NCBI RefSeq assembly: GCF_012935715.1
Contig: NZ_CP052860.1
Coordinates: forward strand, 3,782,001-3,846,000
DNA from: Pseudomonas sp. ADAK13
GTDB lineage: Bacteria > Pseudomonadota > Gammaproteobacteria > Pseudomonadales > Pseudomonadaceae
Direction: 5' to 3'
DNA length: 64,000 bases
This document shows, in pieces, positions 55,347 to 64,000 of this stretch. The position numbers and the translations under genes were made by a program. Under the pieces are notes generated by a model that saw nothing but the letters and a program-made list of their open reading frames with translations, had not been told where the DNA came from and did no database searches. Within the stretch, counting starts at the first letter, position 1. Every line of letters begins with the position of its first letter.

Positions 55347-57068
55347 ATGCCGCAGCAAACGCCAGCGCTCGACATTGCGCAGATGATCCTCGACGGCTTC
55401 GACGACTACCGCGAGCACTTCCGCCAGATCACCGATGGCGCCCGGGAGCGCTTCGAAAAGGCGCAGTGGCAGCAAGGGCAGGCGGCTTCGGCTGCGCGCA
55501 TCAACCTGTATGAAGACAAGGTCAGTGAGGTCACGGCGCGGCTGCGGGCGGCCTTCGATGAGGCCGTATTGCTCGACATTTCAGTGTGGCCGCTGGTGAA
55601 AAGCGCCTACATCAGCCTGATCGACCTGCGGTTTGACGATGAGCTGTCCGAGACCTGGTACAACTCGACGTTTTGCGGCCTGTTCAGCCATGACCTGATC
55701 AGCGACGGCTGCATGTTTATCCACACCACCCGGCCCAGCCTGCGCCGTGCCCGGGCGGCGCAAACCCGCACCTACAAGCCGGCAGGCAAACTGGCGGGCA
55801 TGCTGGAGCAGGTTTTTGCCGACTATCGCTTCAGTGAACCCTACGCCGACTTGCCCGCCGACCTGCGCCGCCTGGAAGCGCAATTGCGCGAAAACCTGCC
55901 GGACTGGGTCTGCAAGGACCCGGACCTCAACGTCGAACTGTTTTCCTCGGTGCTGTACCGCAACAAAGGCGCGTACCTCGTAGGGCGTATCTACACCCGT
56001 GATGAGCAATGGCCGCTGGTCATCCCGCTGTTGCACCGGGAAGGACGGGGCATCCAGATCGACGCGCTGATCACCGACGAGGCCGATGTGTCGATCATCT
56101 TCTCGTTCACCCGTTCCTATTTCATGGTGGACGTGCCGGTTCCGGCCGAGTTTATCGGCTTCCTCAAGCGCATCCTGCCGGGCAAGCACATCGCCGAGTT
56201 GTACACCTCCATCGGCTTCTACAAACACGGCAAATCCGAGTTCTACCGGGCGCTGATCAACCACCTCGCCACCACCGATGACCAGTTCATCATGGCCCCG
56301 GGCGTGCGCGGCATGGTCATGAGCGTGTTTACCCTGCCGGGCTTCAACACCGTGTTCAAGATCATCAAGGACCGGTTTTCGCCGTCGAAAAACGTCAACC
56401 GCGCCACCGTGATCGAGAAGTACCGGCTGGTGAAAAGTGTCGACCGGGTCGGGCGCATGGCCGACACCCAGGAGTTCGCCGACTTCCGCTTTCCGTTGAG
56501 CAAGTTCGAGCCCGAGTGCCTGGCCGAGTTGCTTGAAGTCGCCGCCGGTACCGTCGAGGTGGAGGGCGACACGGTGCTGATTCGCCACTGCTGGACCGAA
56601 CGGCGCATGACCCCGCTCAACCTCTACCTGGAAAACGCCAACGAAGCCCAGGTGCGCGAAGCCCTGGAAGACTACGGCCTGGCGATTAAACAACTGGCCG
56701 CGGCGAATATTTTCCCCGGCGACATGCTGCTGAAGAATTTTGGCGTCACCCGTCACGGTCGTGTGGTGTTCTACGACTACGACGAAATTTGCTTCCTGAC
56801 CGAGGCCAACTTCCGCCATATCCCGGCGCCACGTACGCCGGAAGATGAAATGGCTTCCGAGCCTTGGTATTCCATCGGCCCGCTGGATGTGTTCCCGGAG
56901 GAATTCCCACCGTTCCTGTTTGCCGATTCCGGCCAGCGCCAGCTGTTCGACCAGTTGCACGGCGAGTTGTACAACGCCGACTATTGGAAAGGCCTGCAAG
57001 AGGCGATTCGCGCCGGCAAGGTGATTGATGTGTTTCCCTACCGGCGCAAGGGCCTGGACAATGAATGA
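55347..57068 (+). CDS. aceK: Isocitrate dehydrogenase kinase/phosphatase
   Basis: The bifunctional enzyme phosphorylates isocitrate dehydrogenase to divert carbon to the glyoxylate bypass and also reverses this. The 573-residue product starts [20 protein letters not shown], as in other Pseudomonas AceK proteins. It has the nucleotide-binding segment [50 protein letters not shown] (catalytic-loop Asn region) and [14 protein letters not shown] (metal-binding Asp). ATG 55347 is used; 55326 is in frame. No aceA or aceB is adjacent, unlike the E. coli operon. Confidence 0.95.
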   Translation: MPQQTPALDIAQMILDGFDDYREHFRQITDGARERFEKAQWQQGQAASAARINLYEDKVSEVTARLRAAFDEAVLLDISVWPLVKSAYISLIDLRFDDELSETWYNSTFCGLFSHDLISDGCMFIHTTRPSLRRARAAQTRTYKPAGKLAGMLEQVFADYRFSEPYADLPADLRRLEAQLRENLPDWVCKDPDLNVELFSSVLYRNKGAYLVGRIYTRDEQWPLVIPLLHREGRGIQIDALITDEADVSIIFSFTRSYFMVDVPVPAEFIGFLKRILPGKHIAELYTSIGFYKHGKSEFYRALINHLATTDDQFIMAPGVRGMVMSVFTLPGFNTVFKIIKDRFSPSKNVNRATVIEKYRLVKSVDRVGRMADTQEFADFRFPLSKFEPECLAELLEVAAGTVEVEGDTVLIRHCWTERRMTPLNLYLENANEAQVREALEDYGLAIKQLAAANIFPGDMLLKNFGVTRHGRVVFYDYDEICFLTEANFRHIPAPRTPEDEMASEPWYSIGPLDVFPEEFPPFLFADSGQRQLFDQLHGELYNADYWKGLQEAIRAGKVIDVFPYRRKGLDNE

Positions 57069-57138
57069 GGGGAGCGCGTGGCGGCGCTTTTCTGCGACAA
57101 TCCGCCCCCTGCATAAATAGACGACCTTTGCGTACCTG

Positions 57139-60100
57139 ATGACTGACCAAGCGCCCGCTATCGACCAACTGCTGAAAAACCTCGATCACGCCATGCTCGC
57201 CGACCGCCACCGCTTGCGGCGGCAGCTGCTTGAGCTGCGCAAGAAACCCGATGAGGAAAAACTTGCGCAGTGGGTGACGCGGATGCAGGCCTCCTGTGCC
57301 CAGGTGACGGCGCGGCGCGCCAGCCTGCCGGTGATTCGCTACGACGACAGCCTGCCGATCGCCGCCAAGCGCGACGAGATCAAAGAGGCGCTGCTCAAGC
57401 ATCAGGTGCTGATCATTGCGGGTGAGACCGGTTCGGGTAAAACCACGCAGTTGCCGAAAATCTGCCTGGAAATCGGCCGTGGCCAATACGGCCTGATCGG
57501 CCACACCCAGCCGCGGCGGATTGCGGCACGCAGCGTGGCGAGCCGGGTCGCGGAAGAATTGGCGACGCCGCTGGGAGCGCTGGTGGGCTATCAGGTGCGG
57601 TTTGAGGATCAGAGCGATTCCAACACCCTGATCAAGCTGATGACCGACGGCATCCTGCTGGCCGAAACCCAGAACGACCGCTACCTCGAACGCTACGACA
57701 CGATCATCGTCGACGAAGCCCACGAACGCAGCCTGAATATCGACTTCCTGCTGGGCTACCTGAAAACCCTGCTGCCGCGTCGCCCGGACCTCAAGGTCAT
57801 CATCACCTCGGCCACCATCGACCTGGAGCGCTTTTCCAAGCACTTCGACGATGCGCCGATTGTCGAGGTGTCGGGCCGCACGTTCCCGGTGGAAACCTGG
57901 TACCGCCCGCTGACCCTGGAGCAGGACGAGGAGGGCAACCGCGTCGAGGATGACCTGACCGTCGACCAGGCGATTCTTGCCACTCTCGATGAAATCGCCG
58001 CTTTTGAACGCAGCGAGCGCAAGAGCCCCGGCGATGTGCTGGTGTTCCTGCCCGGCGAGCGTGAGATTCGCGATGCGGCCGACATGCTGCGCAAGGCCCA
58101 GCTCAAGCACACTGAAATCCTGCCGCTGTATGCGCGCCTGTCACCGGCCGAGCAGCAGCGGATTTTCCAGTCGCACCCGGGCCGTCGTGTGGTGCTGGCG
58201 ACCAACGTCGCGGAAACCTCGCTGACCGTGCCGGGCATTCGTTATGTGATCGACAGCGGCACCGCGCGTATCAGCCGCTACAGCTACCGCGCCAAGGTCC
58301 AGCGTTTGCCGATCGAGGCGATTTCCCAGGCCAGCGCCAATCAGCGTAAAGGCCGGTGCGGGCGGGTCGAGCCGGGCATTTGCGTGCGCCTGTTCAGCGA
58401 AGAAGACTTTATCGGGCGCCCGGAATTTACCGACCCCGAGATTCTTCGTACCAACCTCGCGGCCGTGATCCTGCAGATGCTGCACCTGCGTCTGGGGGAA
58501 ATCACCGATTTCCCGTTTATCGAGCCGCCGGACGGCAAGGCCATCAGCGACGGTTTCAACCTGCTGCAAGAATTGTCGGCAGTCGATCGCAACAGCCAAC
58601 TGACGCCGCTGGGCCGCCAGTTGGCGCGTTTGCCGGTGGACCCGCGCATGGGCCGCATGCTGCTGGAGGCCGCCAAGCTTGGCAGCTTGCAGGAAGTACT
58701 GATCGTCGCCAGCGCCATGTCGATCCAGGACCCGCGCGAGCGACCGCCAGAACGCCAGCAAGCCGCCGACCAGGCCCACGCACAATGGAAGGATGCGGAT
58801 TCGGACTTCGCCGGGCTGGTCAACCTGTGGCGCGGTTTTGAAGAGCAGCGCCAGGCATTGACCGCCAGCCCGCTGCGCAACTGGTGTCGCAAGAATTTCC
58901 TGAACTATCTGCGCCTGCGGGAGTGGCGTGATTCCCACCGCCAGTTGAGCCTGATCTGCCGCGACATGCAGCTGACCGTCAACAAAGAACCGGCGGACTT
59001 CCCGAAACTGCACAAGGCGGTGTTGTCCGGCCTGCTCAGCCAGATTGGCCAGAAAACCGAAGAAGGCGATTACCTCGGCGCGCGTCAGCGGCGTTTCTGG
59101 ATTCACCCTTCGTCGGGCATCGGCAAGAAGCGCCCGCAATGGCTGATGACCGCCGAGCTGGTGGAAACCACCAAGCTGTATGCGCGGATGGTGGCCAAGA
59201 TCGACGCCGACTGGATCGAGCCGTTGGCCGGGCACCTGATCAAGAAAAACCACTTCGAACCCCATTGGGAGAAGAAGCGCGGCCAGGTGGTGGCGTTTGA
59301 GCAGATCACCCTGTTCGGGTTGATCATCGTCGGTCGCCGGCCAGTGCATTACGGGCCGATTGACCCGGTGACGTCCCGCGAGCTGTTTATCCGTGAAGGC
59401 CTGGTGCGGGGCGAGATTCAGTCCCGGGCCCGGTGCCTGACGGCCAACCAGCAACTGCTGGAGCAGCTCGATGAGCTGGAAGCCAAGGCTCGCCGCCGCG
59501 ACATTCTGGCGGACGAAGAAACCCTGTACGCCTTCTACGATGCGCGCCTGCCCGCCGAGATCCACCAGACGGCGACGTTCGACAGTTGGTACAAGGTCAA
59601 CAGCCAGAAAGACCCGCAACTGTTGATCATGCGCGAAGAAGACGTGCTGGCTCGGGAGGCCAGTGAAGTCACCGCCGCCCATTACCCCGACACCCTGCAC
59701 CTGGGCGATCTGGCCCTGGCCTTGAGTTACCACTTCGAGCCCAACCATCCCCGGGACGGCGTGACCCTGCGCGTGCCGGCACCGCTGTTGCCGGCGTTAC
59801 CGCCCGAGCGCCTGGAGTGGCTGGTGCCGGGTGTGATCGAGGCCAAGTGCATTGCCCTGGTGCGCAACTTGCCCAAGGCCCTGCGCAAGAACTTCGTGCC
59901 GGTGCCGGATTTCGTCAAGGCGGCGTTGCAGCGTATCGAGTTCGGCCAAGGTTCGTTGCCCCAGGCATTGGGGCGCGAATTGTTGCGCATGACCGGGGCA
60001 CGGGTCAGCGATGAAGCCTGGGCCGAGGCCGCGCAGCAGGTGGAAAGCCACCTGAAGATGAACCTGGAAGTGGTCGACGGCCAGGGCAAGTTCCTTGGCG

Positions 60101-61050
60101 AAGGCCGCGACCTGGCCGAGCTGACCGCCCGTTTCGCCGAAGCCAGCCAGGCCGCGTTGGCCGTGCCGCAGACCGCGAAAAGCCAGCAGCCGGTGGAGGC
60201 CAAGGTGTTCGCGGCGGTGGCCGAGAAAACCCAGCAAAACATCGCTGGGCTGTCGATGACGGTTTATCCGGCATTGGTGGAAGAAAATGGCACGGTGAAG
60301 GAGGGGCGTTTCTCCACTGCCGCCGAGGCCGAGTTCCAGCACCGCCGGGCCTTGCAGCGCCTGTTGTTGCAGCAATTGGCCGAACCGGCGAAATTCCTGC
60401 GGGGCAAGTTGCCCGGCCTGACCGAACTGGGGCTGATGTACCGCGAGCTGGGGCGTATTGAAGCCCTGGTGGAAGACATCCTGTTGGCCAGCCTCGACAG
60501 CTGCGTGCTGGAAGGCGAAGCCAGCCTGCCGCGTGACGGCGCCGGCCTGGCGGCCCTGGCCGAGCGCAAGCGCGGCAGTTGGACCGAGCATGCCGAGCGT
60601 CAGGCGCGCTTGACCCTCGAGATCCTGAAACTGTGGCATGGCTTGCAAAAACGCTTCAAAGGCAAGATTGACCTGGCTCAGGCCGTGGCTCTCAATGACA
60701 TCAAGCAGCAACTGAGCAACCTGGTGTATCCCGGTTTTGTGCGGGAAACCCCGGCTCAGTGGTTCAAGGAGCTGCCGCGTTTCCTCAAGGCCATCGAGCT
60801 GCGCCTGGAGAAATTGCCGAGCCAGGTGCAGAAGGATCGGGTCTGGAGTACCGAACTGGGCGGCCTGTGGAGCCAGTATCAGAACCGCCTGAACAAACAC
60901 GCCCAGGAAGGCAAGCGCGACCCTCAACTGGAGCTGTATCGCTGGTGGTTGGAGGAATATCGGGTGTCGTTGTTTGCCCAGCAATTGGGTACCAAGGTGC
61001 CGATTTCCGACAAGCGTTTGAGCAAGCAATGGAGCCTGGTCGAAGCGTGA
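57139..61050 (+). CDS. hrpA: ATP-dependent RNA helicase HrpA
   Basis: The 1303-residue DEAH-box helicase shows Walker A GETGSGKTTQLPK (about residues 96-108), the DEAH box VDEAHERSLN, motif III SATID, and motif VI QRKGRCGRVEPGIC. The helicase-associated and OB domains follow, then the long C-terminal DUF3418 region typical of HrpA (about residues 700-1300). Length matches E. coli HrpA (1300). It unwinds RNA, with roles in mRNA processing and in rescuing stalled ribosomes. Confidence 0.96.
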   Translation: MTDQAPAIDQLLKNLDHAMLADRHRLRRQLLELRKKPDEEKLAQWVTRMQASCAQVTARRASLPVIRYDDSLPIAAKRDEIKEALLKHQVLIIAGETGSGKTTQLPKICLEIGRGQYGLIGHTQPRRIAARSVASRVAEELATPLGALVGYQVRFEDQSDSNTLIKLMTDGILLAETQNDRYLERYDTIIVDEAHERSLNIDFLLGYLKTLLPRRPDLKVIITSATIDLERFSKHFDDAPIVEVSGRTFPVETWYRPLTLEQDEEGNRVEDDLTVDQAILATLDEIAAFERSERKSPGDVLVFLPGEREIRDAADMLRKAQLKHTEILPLYARLSPAEQQRIFQSHPGRRVVLATNVAETSLTVPGIRYVIDSGTARISRYSYRAKVQRLPIEAISQASANQRKGRCGRVEPGICVRLFSEEDFIGRPEFTDPEILRTNLAAVILQMLHLRLGEITDFPFIEPPDGKAISDGFNLLQELSAVDRNSQLTPLGRQLARLPVDPRMGRMLLEAAKLGSLQEVLIVASAMSIQDPRERPPERQQAADQAHAQWKDADSDFAGLVNLWRGFEEQRQALTASPLRNWCRKNFLNYLRLREWRDSHRQLSLICRDMQLTVNKEPADFPKLHKAVLSGLLSQIGQKTEEGDYLGARQRRFWIHPSSGIGKKRPQWLMTAELVETTKLYARMVAKIDADWIEPLAGHLIKKNHFEPHWEKKRGQVVAFEQITLFGLIIVGRRPVHYGPIDPVTSRELFIREGLVRGEIQSRARCLTANQQLLEQLDELEAKARRRDILADEETLYAFYDARLPAEIHQTATFDSWYKVNSQKDPQLLIMREEDVLAREASEVTAAHYPDTLHLGDLALALSYHFEPNHPRDGVTLRVPAPLLPALPPERLEWLVPGVIEAKCIALVRNLPKALRKNFVPVPDFVKAALQRIEFGQGSLPQALGRELLRMTGARVSDEAWAEAAQQVESHLKMNLEVVDGQGKFLGEGRDLAELTARFAEASQAALAVPQTAKSQQPVEAKVFAAVAEKTQQNIAGLSMTVYPALVEENGTVKEGRFSTAAEAEFQHRRALQRLLLQQLAEPAKFLRGKLPGLTELGLMYRELGRIEALVEDILLASLDSCVLEGEASLPRDGAGLAALAERKRGSWTEHAERQARLTLEILKLWHGLQKRFKGKIDLAQAVALNDIKQQLSNLVYPGFVRETPAQWFKELPRFLKAIELRLEKLPSQVQKDRVWSTELGGLWSQYQNRLNKHAQEGKRDPQLELYRWWLEEYRVSLFAQQLGTKVPISDKRLSKQWSLVEA

Positions 61051-61225
61051 CCACAATCCCCGGGACAGGCGCCTGTCGAGCAAATGGCGCCAAATCCCGG
61101 GCTTTATGGCAAACTTCGCGGTTATAAATGCCGGGATCGTCGAGTTGGGCTGGTGCAGCCGTGGCGCGATGGAATAAAGCGTTTCCAGTTTGAAGGCCGC
61201 TGGGCGGCATAAAACTACTTACGGT

Positions 61226-61243
61226 TTGGTACGACGGTACCAA
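61226..61243 (+). promoter_or_regulatory. Palindromic operator candidate upstream of the FabH-like gene
   Basis: An 18-base inverted repeat TTGGTA-CGACGG-TACCAA with perfect six-base arms lies 35 bases before the GTG of the beta-ketoacyl synthase. Its place and symmetry are those of a repressor or activator site. The half-site TTGGTA does not match a PsrA or FadR site that I can state with confidence. The rest of the 228-base gap after hrpA contains no gene that I can see. Confidence 0.45.
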
Positions 61244-61278
61244 TACCCTTCTGCCTGAACAGATTTAGAGGAACGACC

Positions 61279-62400
61279 GTGCATAACGTCGTCATCAGCG
61301 GCACAGGCCTGTACACCCCGGCCAACAGCATCTCCAACGAAGAGCTGGTGCAGTCTTTCAATGCTTACGTGCAACAGTTCAACCTGGATAACGCCGCCGC
61401 CATTGAACGGGGTGACGTGCAGGCCCTGACCGAATCCAGCGCCGCCTTTATCGAAAAGGCCTCGGGCATCAAGAGCCGCTTTGTCATGGACAAGGCCGGC
61501 ATTCTCGACCCGCAGCGCATGGCGCCCCGCCTGCCCGAGCGCTCCAACGACGAGTGGTCGATTCTCTGCCAGATGGCCGTCAGTGCTGCCGAGCAAGCCT
61601 TGCAGCGCGCCGGCAAGACCGCCGCCGACATTGATGGCGTGATCGTCGCCTGTTCCAACCTGCAGCGGGCGTACCCGGCGATTGCCATCGAAGTCCAGGA
61701 AGCGCTGGGCATCCAGGGTTTTGGCTTTGACATGAACGTGGCCTGCTCCTCGGCGACTTTCGGCATCCAGAACGCTGCCAACAGCATCCAGTTGGGCCAG
61801 GCCCGGGCGATCCTGATGGTCAACCCGGAGATCTGCACCGGCCACCTGAACTTCCGCGACCGTGACAGCCACTTCATCTTTGGCGACGCGGCCACCGCTG
61901 TGATTCTGGAGCGCGCTGACCTCGCCACGTCCGAGCATCAGTTCGACGTGGTGAGCACCAAGCTGCTGACCAAGTTCTCCAACAACATCCGCAATAATTT
62001 CGGCTTCCTCAACCGCGCGGCGGAAGAGGGCATCGGTGCCCCAGACAAGCTGTTCGTGCAGGAAGGCCGCAAAGTCTTCCGTGATGTCTGCCCGATGGTC
62101 GCCGAGTTGATTGGCAAGCACCTGACGGAAAACCAGCTGAATGTGGGGGATGTGAAGCGCTTCTGGCTGCATCAGGCCAACCTCAGCATGAACCACCTGA
62201 TCGTCAAGAAACTGCTGGGCCGCGAGGCTTCGGTGGAAGAAGCGCCGGTGATCCTCGATACTTACGCCAACACCAGCTCGGCGGGCTCGGTGATTGCGTT
62301 TCACACCTACCAGGACGACCTGCCCAAGGGCGCCGTGGCGGTGCTCAGCTCGTTTGGCGCGGGTTATTCGATTGGTAGCGTGATTCTGCGCAAACGCTGA
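61279..62400 (+). CDS. Beta-ketoacyl-ACP synthase III (FabH-like)
   Basis: The 373-residue thiolase-fold enzyme shows the catalytic triad: Cys in MNVACSSATFGIQ, His in FWLHQANLSMNH and Asn in YANTSSAGSVIAF. The order FabH-like synthase, ECF sigma, anti-sigma, then OprP/OprO porin matches what I recall of the P. aeruginosa PA3286-PA3279 region, where this homologue diverts octanoyl-CoA into fatty acid synthesis. It is longer than canonical FabH (about 317 aa) and carries an insertion near residues 30-60. The initiator GTG follows AGAGGAACG. Confidence 0.88.
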   Translation: MHNVVISGTGLYTPANSISNEELVQSFNAYVQQFNLDNAAAIERGDVQALTESSAAFIEKASGIKSRFVMDKAGILDPQRMAPRLPERSNDEWSILCQMAVSAAEQALQRAGKTAADIDGVIVACSNLQRAYPAIAIEVQEALGIQGFGFDMNVACSSATFGIQNAANSIQLGQARAILMVNPEICTGHLNFRDRDSHFIFGDAATAVILERADLATSEHQFDVVSTKLLTKFSNNIRNNFGFLNRAAEEGIGAPDKLFVQEGRKVFRDVCPMVAELIGKHLTENQLNVGDVKRFWLHQANLSMNHLIVKKLLGREASVEEAPVILDTYANTSSAGSVIAFHTYQDDLPKGAVAVLSSFGAGYSIGSVILRKR

Positions 62401-62425
62401 TCATGTTTTGAAATCGAGGTCTTGA

Positions 62426-63040
62426 ATGGCAGCAGCGGACGACGCGCACCTGCTTGAACGATTGCTCAAGGGCGAGCAGCGGGCCTACAAGGAAATGGTC
62501 ACCACCTACCAGAGCGCCATGCGCGCCGTGGCCTATGCCATCGTCGGCCAGCGTCATGCCGATGAGGTGGTGCAGGACGCCTGGCTCTCGGTGGTACGTA
62601 ACCTGGCGAAGTTCGAGGGGCGCTCCAGCCTCAAGACCTGGCTGCTGACCATCACGGCAAACTCGGCAAAGGGCCGCTACAAGCAAAATCGCCGGGAAGT
62701 GCTGCTCGATGACTTGCCGTCGCCCCACGGCACCATCGGTGATGATCGCTTTGTGCCCGACGACGGTCACTGGGCCGTCGCACCGTTTGCCTGGCACCAG
62801 GACACGCCCGAAGCGTTGCTCACCGAAGACGAACTGCGCGAATGTCTGGAGCACACGCTGGCGAGTCTTTCCGAGTTGCAGAGCAGCGTATTGCTGCTGC
62901 GGGAACGTCAGGGCCTGGAATTGGAAGAGATTTGTAATCTTCTGACACTATCGCTCTCCAATGTTCGTGTGCTGCTGCATCGGGCACGGCTTAAAGTCTT
63001 CGCCACGGTGGAGCATTTTGAGGAAACCGGCGAATGTTGA
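62426..63040 (+). CDS. ECF-type RNA polymerase sigma factor
   Basis: The 204-residue product has a sigma-70 region 2 (AMRAVAYAIVGQRHADEVVQ, then DAWLSVVRNLAKFEGRSSL) and region 4 (LSELQSSVLLLRERQGLELE ... SLSNVRVLLHRARLKVF). The linker is longer than usual (about residues 85-135). It starts 25 bases after the FabH-like gene and overlaps the anti-sigma gene by seven bases. The downstream zinc-finger protein probably holds it inactive until a signal comes. Confidence 0.92.
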   Translation: MAAADDAHLLERLLKGEQRAYKEMVTTYQSAMRAVAYAIVGQRHADEVVQDAWLSVVRNLAKFEGRSSLKTWLLTITANSAKGRYKQNRREVLLDDLPSPHGTIGDDRFVPDDGHWAVAPFAWHQDTPEALLTEDELRECLEHTLASLSELQSSVLLLRERQGLELEEICNLLTLSLSNVRVLLHRARLKVFATVEHFEETGEC

Positions 63041-63267
63041 CCTGTAAGGAACAAGTGGCGCGTTCCAGTGACTATCTCGATGGGCAATTGACCTTTCGCG
63101 AGCGGCTGTTGGTGCGCCATCACCTGATGTTCTGCCCCAACTGCCGGCGGTTTATCCGGCAGATGCGCTTGATGCAGGCGACGCTGAAGATCCTGCCCGA
63201 GCCGCCAATCGCTGATGTCGACGCGTTGGCCGAACGCCTGGCCGCCGAGCGCTCCCGCGACCAGTAG
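63034..63267 (+). CDS. Zinc-finger (zf-HC2/ZAS) anti-sigma factor
   Basis: The 77-residue product has the H-x3-C-x2-C zinc motif HHLMFCPNC (residues 29-37), with an additional Cys at position 4. This is the soluble zinc-binding anti-sigma (ZAS) domain that sequesters ECF sigma factors. There is no transmembrane helix, so it is a cytoplasmic, probably redox- or metal-responsive version. The start ATG overlaps the sigma gene end, coupling their synthesis. It is followed by a strong terminator. Confidence 0.88.
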   Translation: MLTCKEQVARSSDYLDGQLTFRERLLVRHHLMFCPNCRRFIRQMRLMQATLKILPEPPIADVDALAERLAAERSRDQ

Positions 63268-63293
63268 TCCCCGTCACTTTTCACACAAAAACG

Positions 63294-63328
63294 AAGCCCG
63301 CATCGATAAACGATGCGGGCTTTTTTTT
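63294..63328 (+). terminator. Rho-independent terminator after the anti-sigma gene
   Basis: A 12-base perfect stem (aagcccgcatcg / cgatgcgggctt) with a five-base loop is followed by a T run to 63328. It ends the fabH-like/sigma/anti-sigma operon before the porin gene. Confidence 0.93.
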
Positions 63329-63606
63329 GCTCAAAAAATAATCAAGATGAAAAGTATTTCACTTTTCTCGGCTGTTTTTACATTTTGCAACATCTGACAT
63401 TTTTACCATTTTAAAGCGCTGGAGCCTTGATTTACGTGGGGTTTGGCTTATTTCGAATGGCTATTAAAAAGTTCCTGAGTAACAAAATCTTTATGTTCCA
63501 GCAACCCGGCTGAAATATCCCCTCGCCAAGATCGCCCCCCAACACGAGCGGCTCTAAACCGCGTGTTTTGCCAATGCACAAGACCATCAATTAGGGGAAT
63601 TCTTCG
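63329..63606 (+). promoter_or_regulatory. AT-rich leader of the porin gene
   Basis: The 278 bases between the terminator and the porin start are AT-rich. They include two near-repeats, TTTTTACATTTT (63375-63386) and TTTTTACCATTTT (63400-63412), with a CTGACAT heptamer at 63394-63400. The latter resembles one half of a Pho box (CTGTCAT), but a second half at 11-base spacing is not clear. AGGGGAA sits before the ATG. Phosphate control is plausible for this porin family but not shown. Confidence 0.35.
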
Positions 63607-64000
63607 ATGATCCGTAAGCACTTCGCCGGTTTCGCGGCCAGCGCCCTGGCCCTGGCTGTCACCGCCCAGGCTTTCGCTGGTACTGTCACAACTGACGGCG
63701 CCGATATCGTTGTCAAAACCAAGGGCGGCCTTGAGGTTGCAACCACGGACCAGAATTTCAGCTTCAAGCTGGGTGGTCGTTTGCAGGCCGATTACGGCAC
63801 GTTTGATGGCTTTTACACCAAAAACGGCAACTCGGCCGACGCCACGTATTTCCGACGCGCCTACCTCGAATTGGGCGGCACGGTGTACAAGGACTGGAAA
63901 TACCAGATCAACTACGACTTCTCCCACAACTCCGGCAACGCCGATGATGGCTACTTCGACGAAGCGTCCTTCTCGTACGTCGGCTTCAAGCCGGTGGTGA
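63607..64000 (+). CDS. Phosphate/polyphosphate-selective porin, OprP/OprO family (N-terminal part)
   Basis: The gene runs off the window; 131 residues are visible. They start [20 protein letters not shown] (signal peptide, cleavage near AFA), then the OprP/OprO N-terminal pattern [20 protein letters not shown] and [20 protein letters not shown], and [20 protein letters not shown]. These outer-membrane trimers take up phosphate or pyrophosphate. Whether it is the OprP or OprO version cannot be read from this part. Confidence 0.87.
   Translation, partial: MIRKHFAGFAASALALAVTAQAFAGTVTTDGADIVVKTKGGLEVATTDQNFSFKLGGRLQADYGTFDGFYTKNGNSADATYFRRAYLELGGTVYKDWKYQINYDFSHNSGNADDGYFDEASFSYVGFKPVV

Noticed and set aside
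57139..61050. Large antisense frames within hrpA (for example 58141-59748)
   Set aside because: Shadow frames of the helicase gene in GC-rich DNA; no domain or start signal.

Overview
The window looks like a chromosomal segment of a fluorescent pseudomonad (Pseudomonas fluorescens group). It is GC-rich, tightly packed and rich in LysR regulators. It carries Pseudomonas-type gene pairs (pobR/pobA, rnd-ycgL, a FabH-like synthase followed by an ECF sigma factor and an OprP/OprO porin) and REP-like palindromes built around a gtgggagctggcttgcctgcgat core. I call 62 protein-coding genes; the first and last run off the window. I see no rRNA, tRNA, CRISPR array, insertion sequence or prophage.

Region 1 (1-22.4 kb) is a patchwork of small catabolic and transport loci, most beside their own regulator. 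It holds an ACS-type MFS permease with a LysR gene, LtrA, a tautomerase-fold isomerase, a CynX-like MFS permease, and an AruI-like 2-ketoarginine decarboxylase with a coupled aldehyde dehydrogenase and a divergent LysR. It continues with an unusual MBL-fold protein, pobR/pobA for 4-hydroxybenzoate, a DHA2 efflux pump, a tandem-Cache periplasmic protein, and the cyanate locus cynT-cynS with divergent cynR. It ends with a PheC-like periplasmic protein and a glutamine-synthetase-family ligase.

Region 2 (22.5-39.9 kb) is mostly housekeeping: methyltransferase, RNase D, YcgL, a 2-hydroxyacid dehydrogenase, nitroreductase, YcgN, a SpoU-type RNA methyltransferase, YajD, a spermidine-synthase-like protein, oligopeptidase B, YafJ and DUF2937. 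Inside it sits a 1055-residue orphan gene (25968-29135). It ends in a complete but minimal protein-kinase domain and has the look of a secreted effector or toxin. It is the most interesting item in the window. The same region holds a pseudo-M61 peptidase and an exported ParB-like protein.

Region 3 (39.9-50.2 kb) contains a 5-oxoproline utilisation cluster (LysR, MFS, pxpA-pxpB-pxpC with 4-base overlaps), a MoxR ATPase/VWA pair, a DUF748/AsmA-like protein, cysK and lpxO.

Region 4 (50.2-51.4 kb) is an AT-richer accessory pocket. It has a GNAT-like gene followed by a 52-codon gene with a good ribosome-binding site, which shares a bidirectional terminator with lpxO.

Region 5 (51.4-64 kb) holds two EamA transporters, a chemoreceptor, aceK, hrpA, a FabH-like synthase behind a palindromic operator candidate, an ECF sigma/zinc anti-sigma pair and the start of a phosphate-type porin. 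All functional calls come from reading motifs and recalling families; no database search was run.
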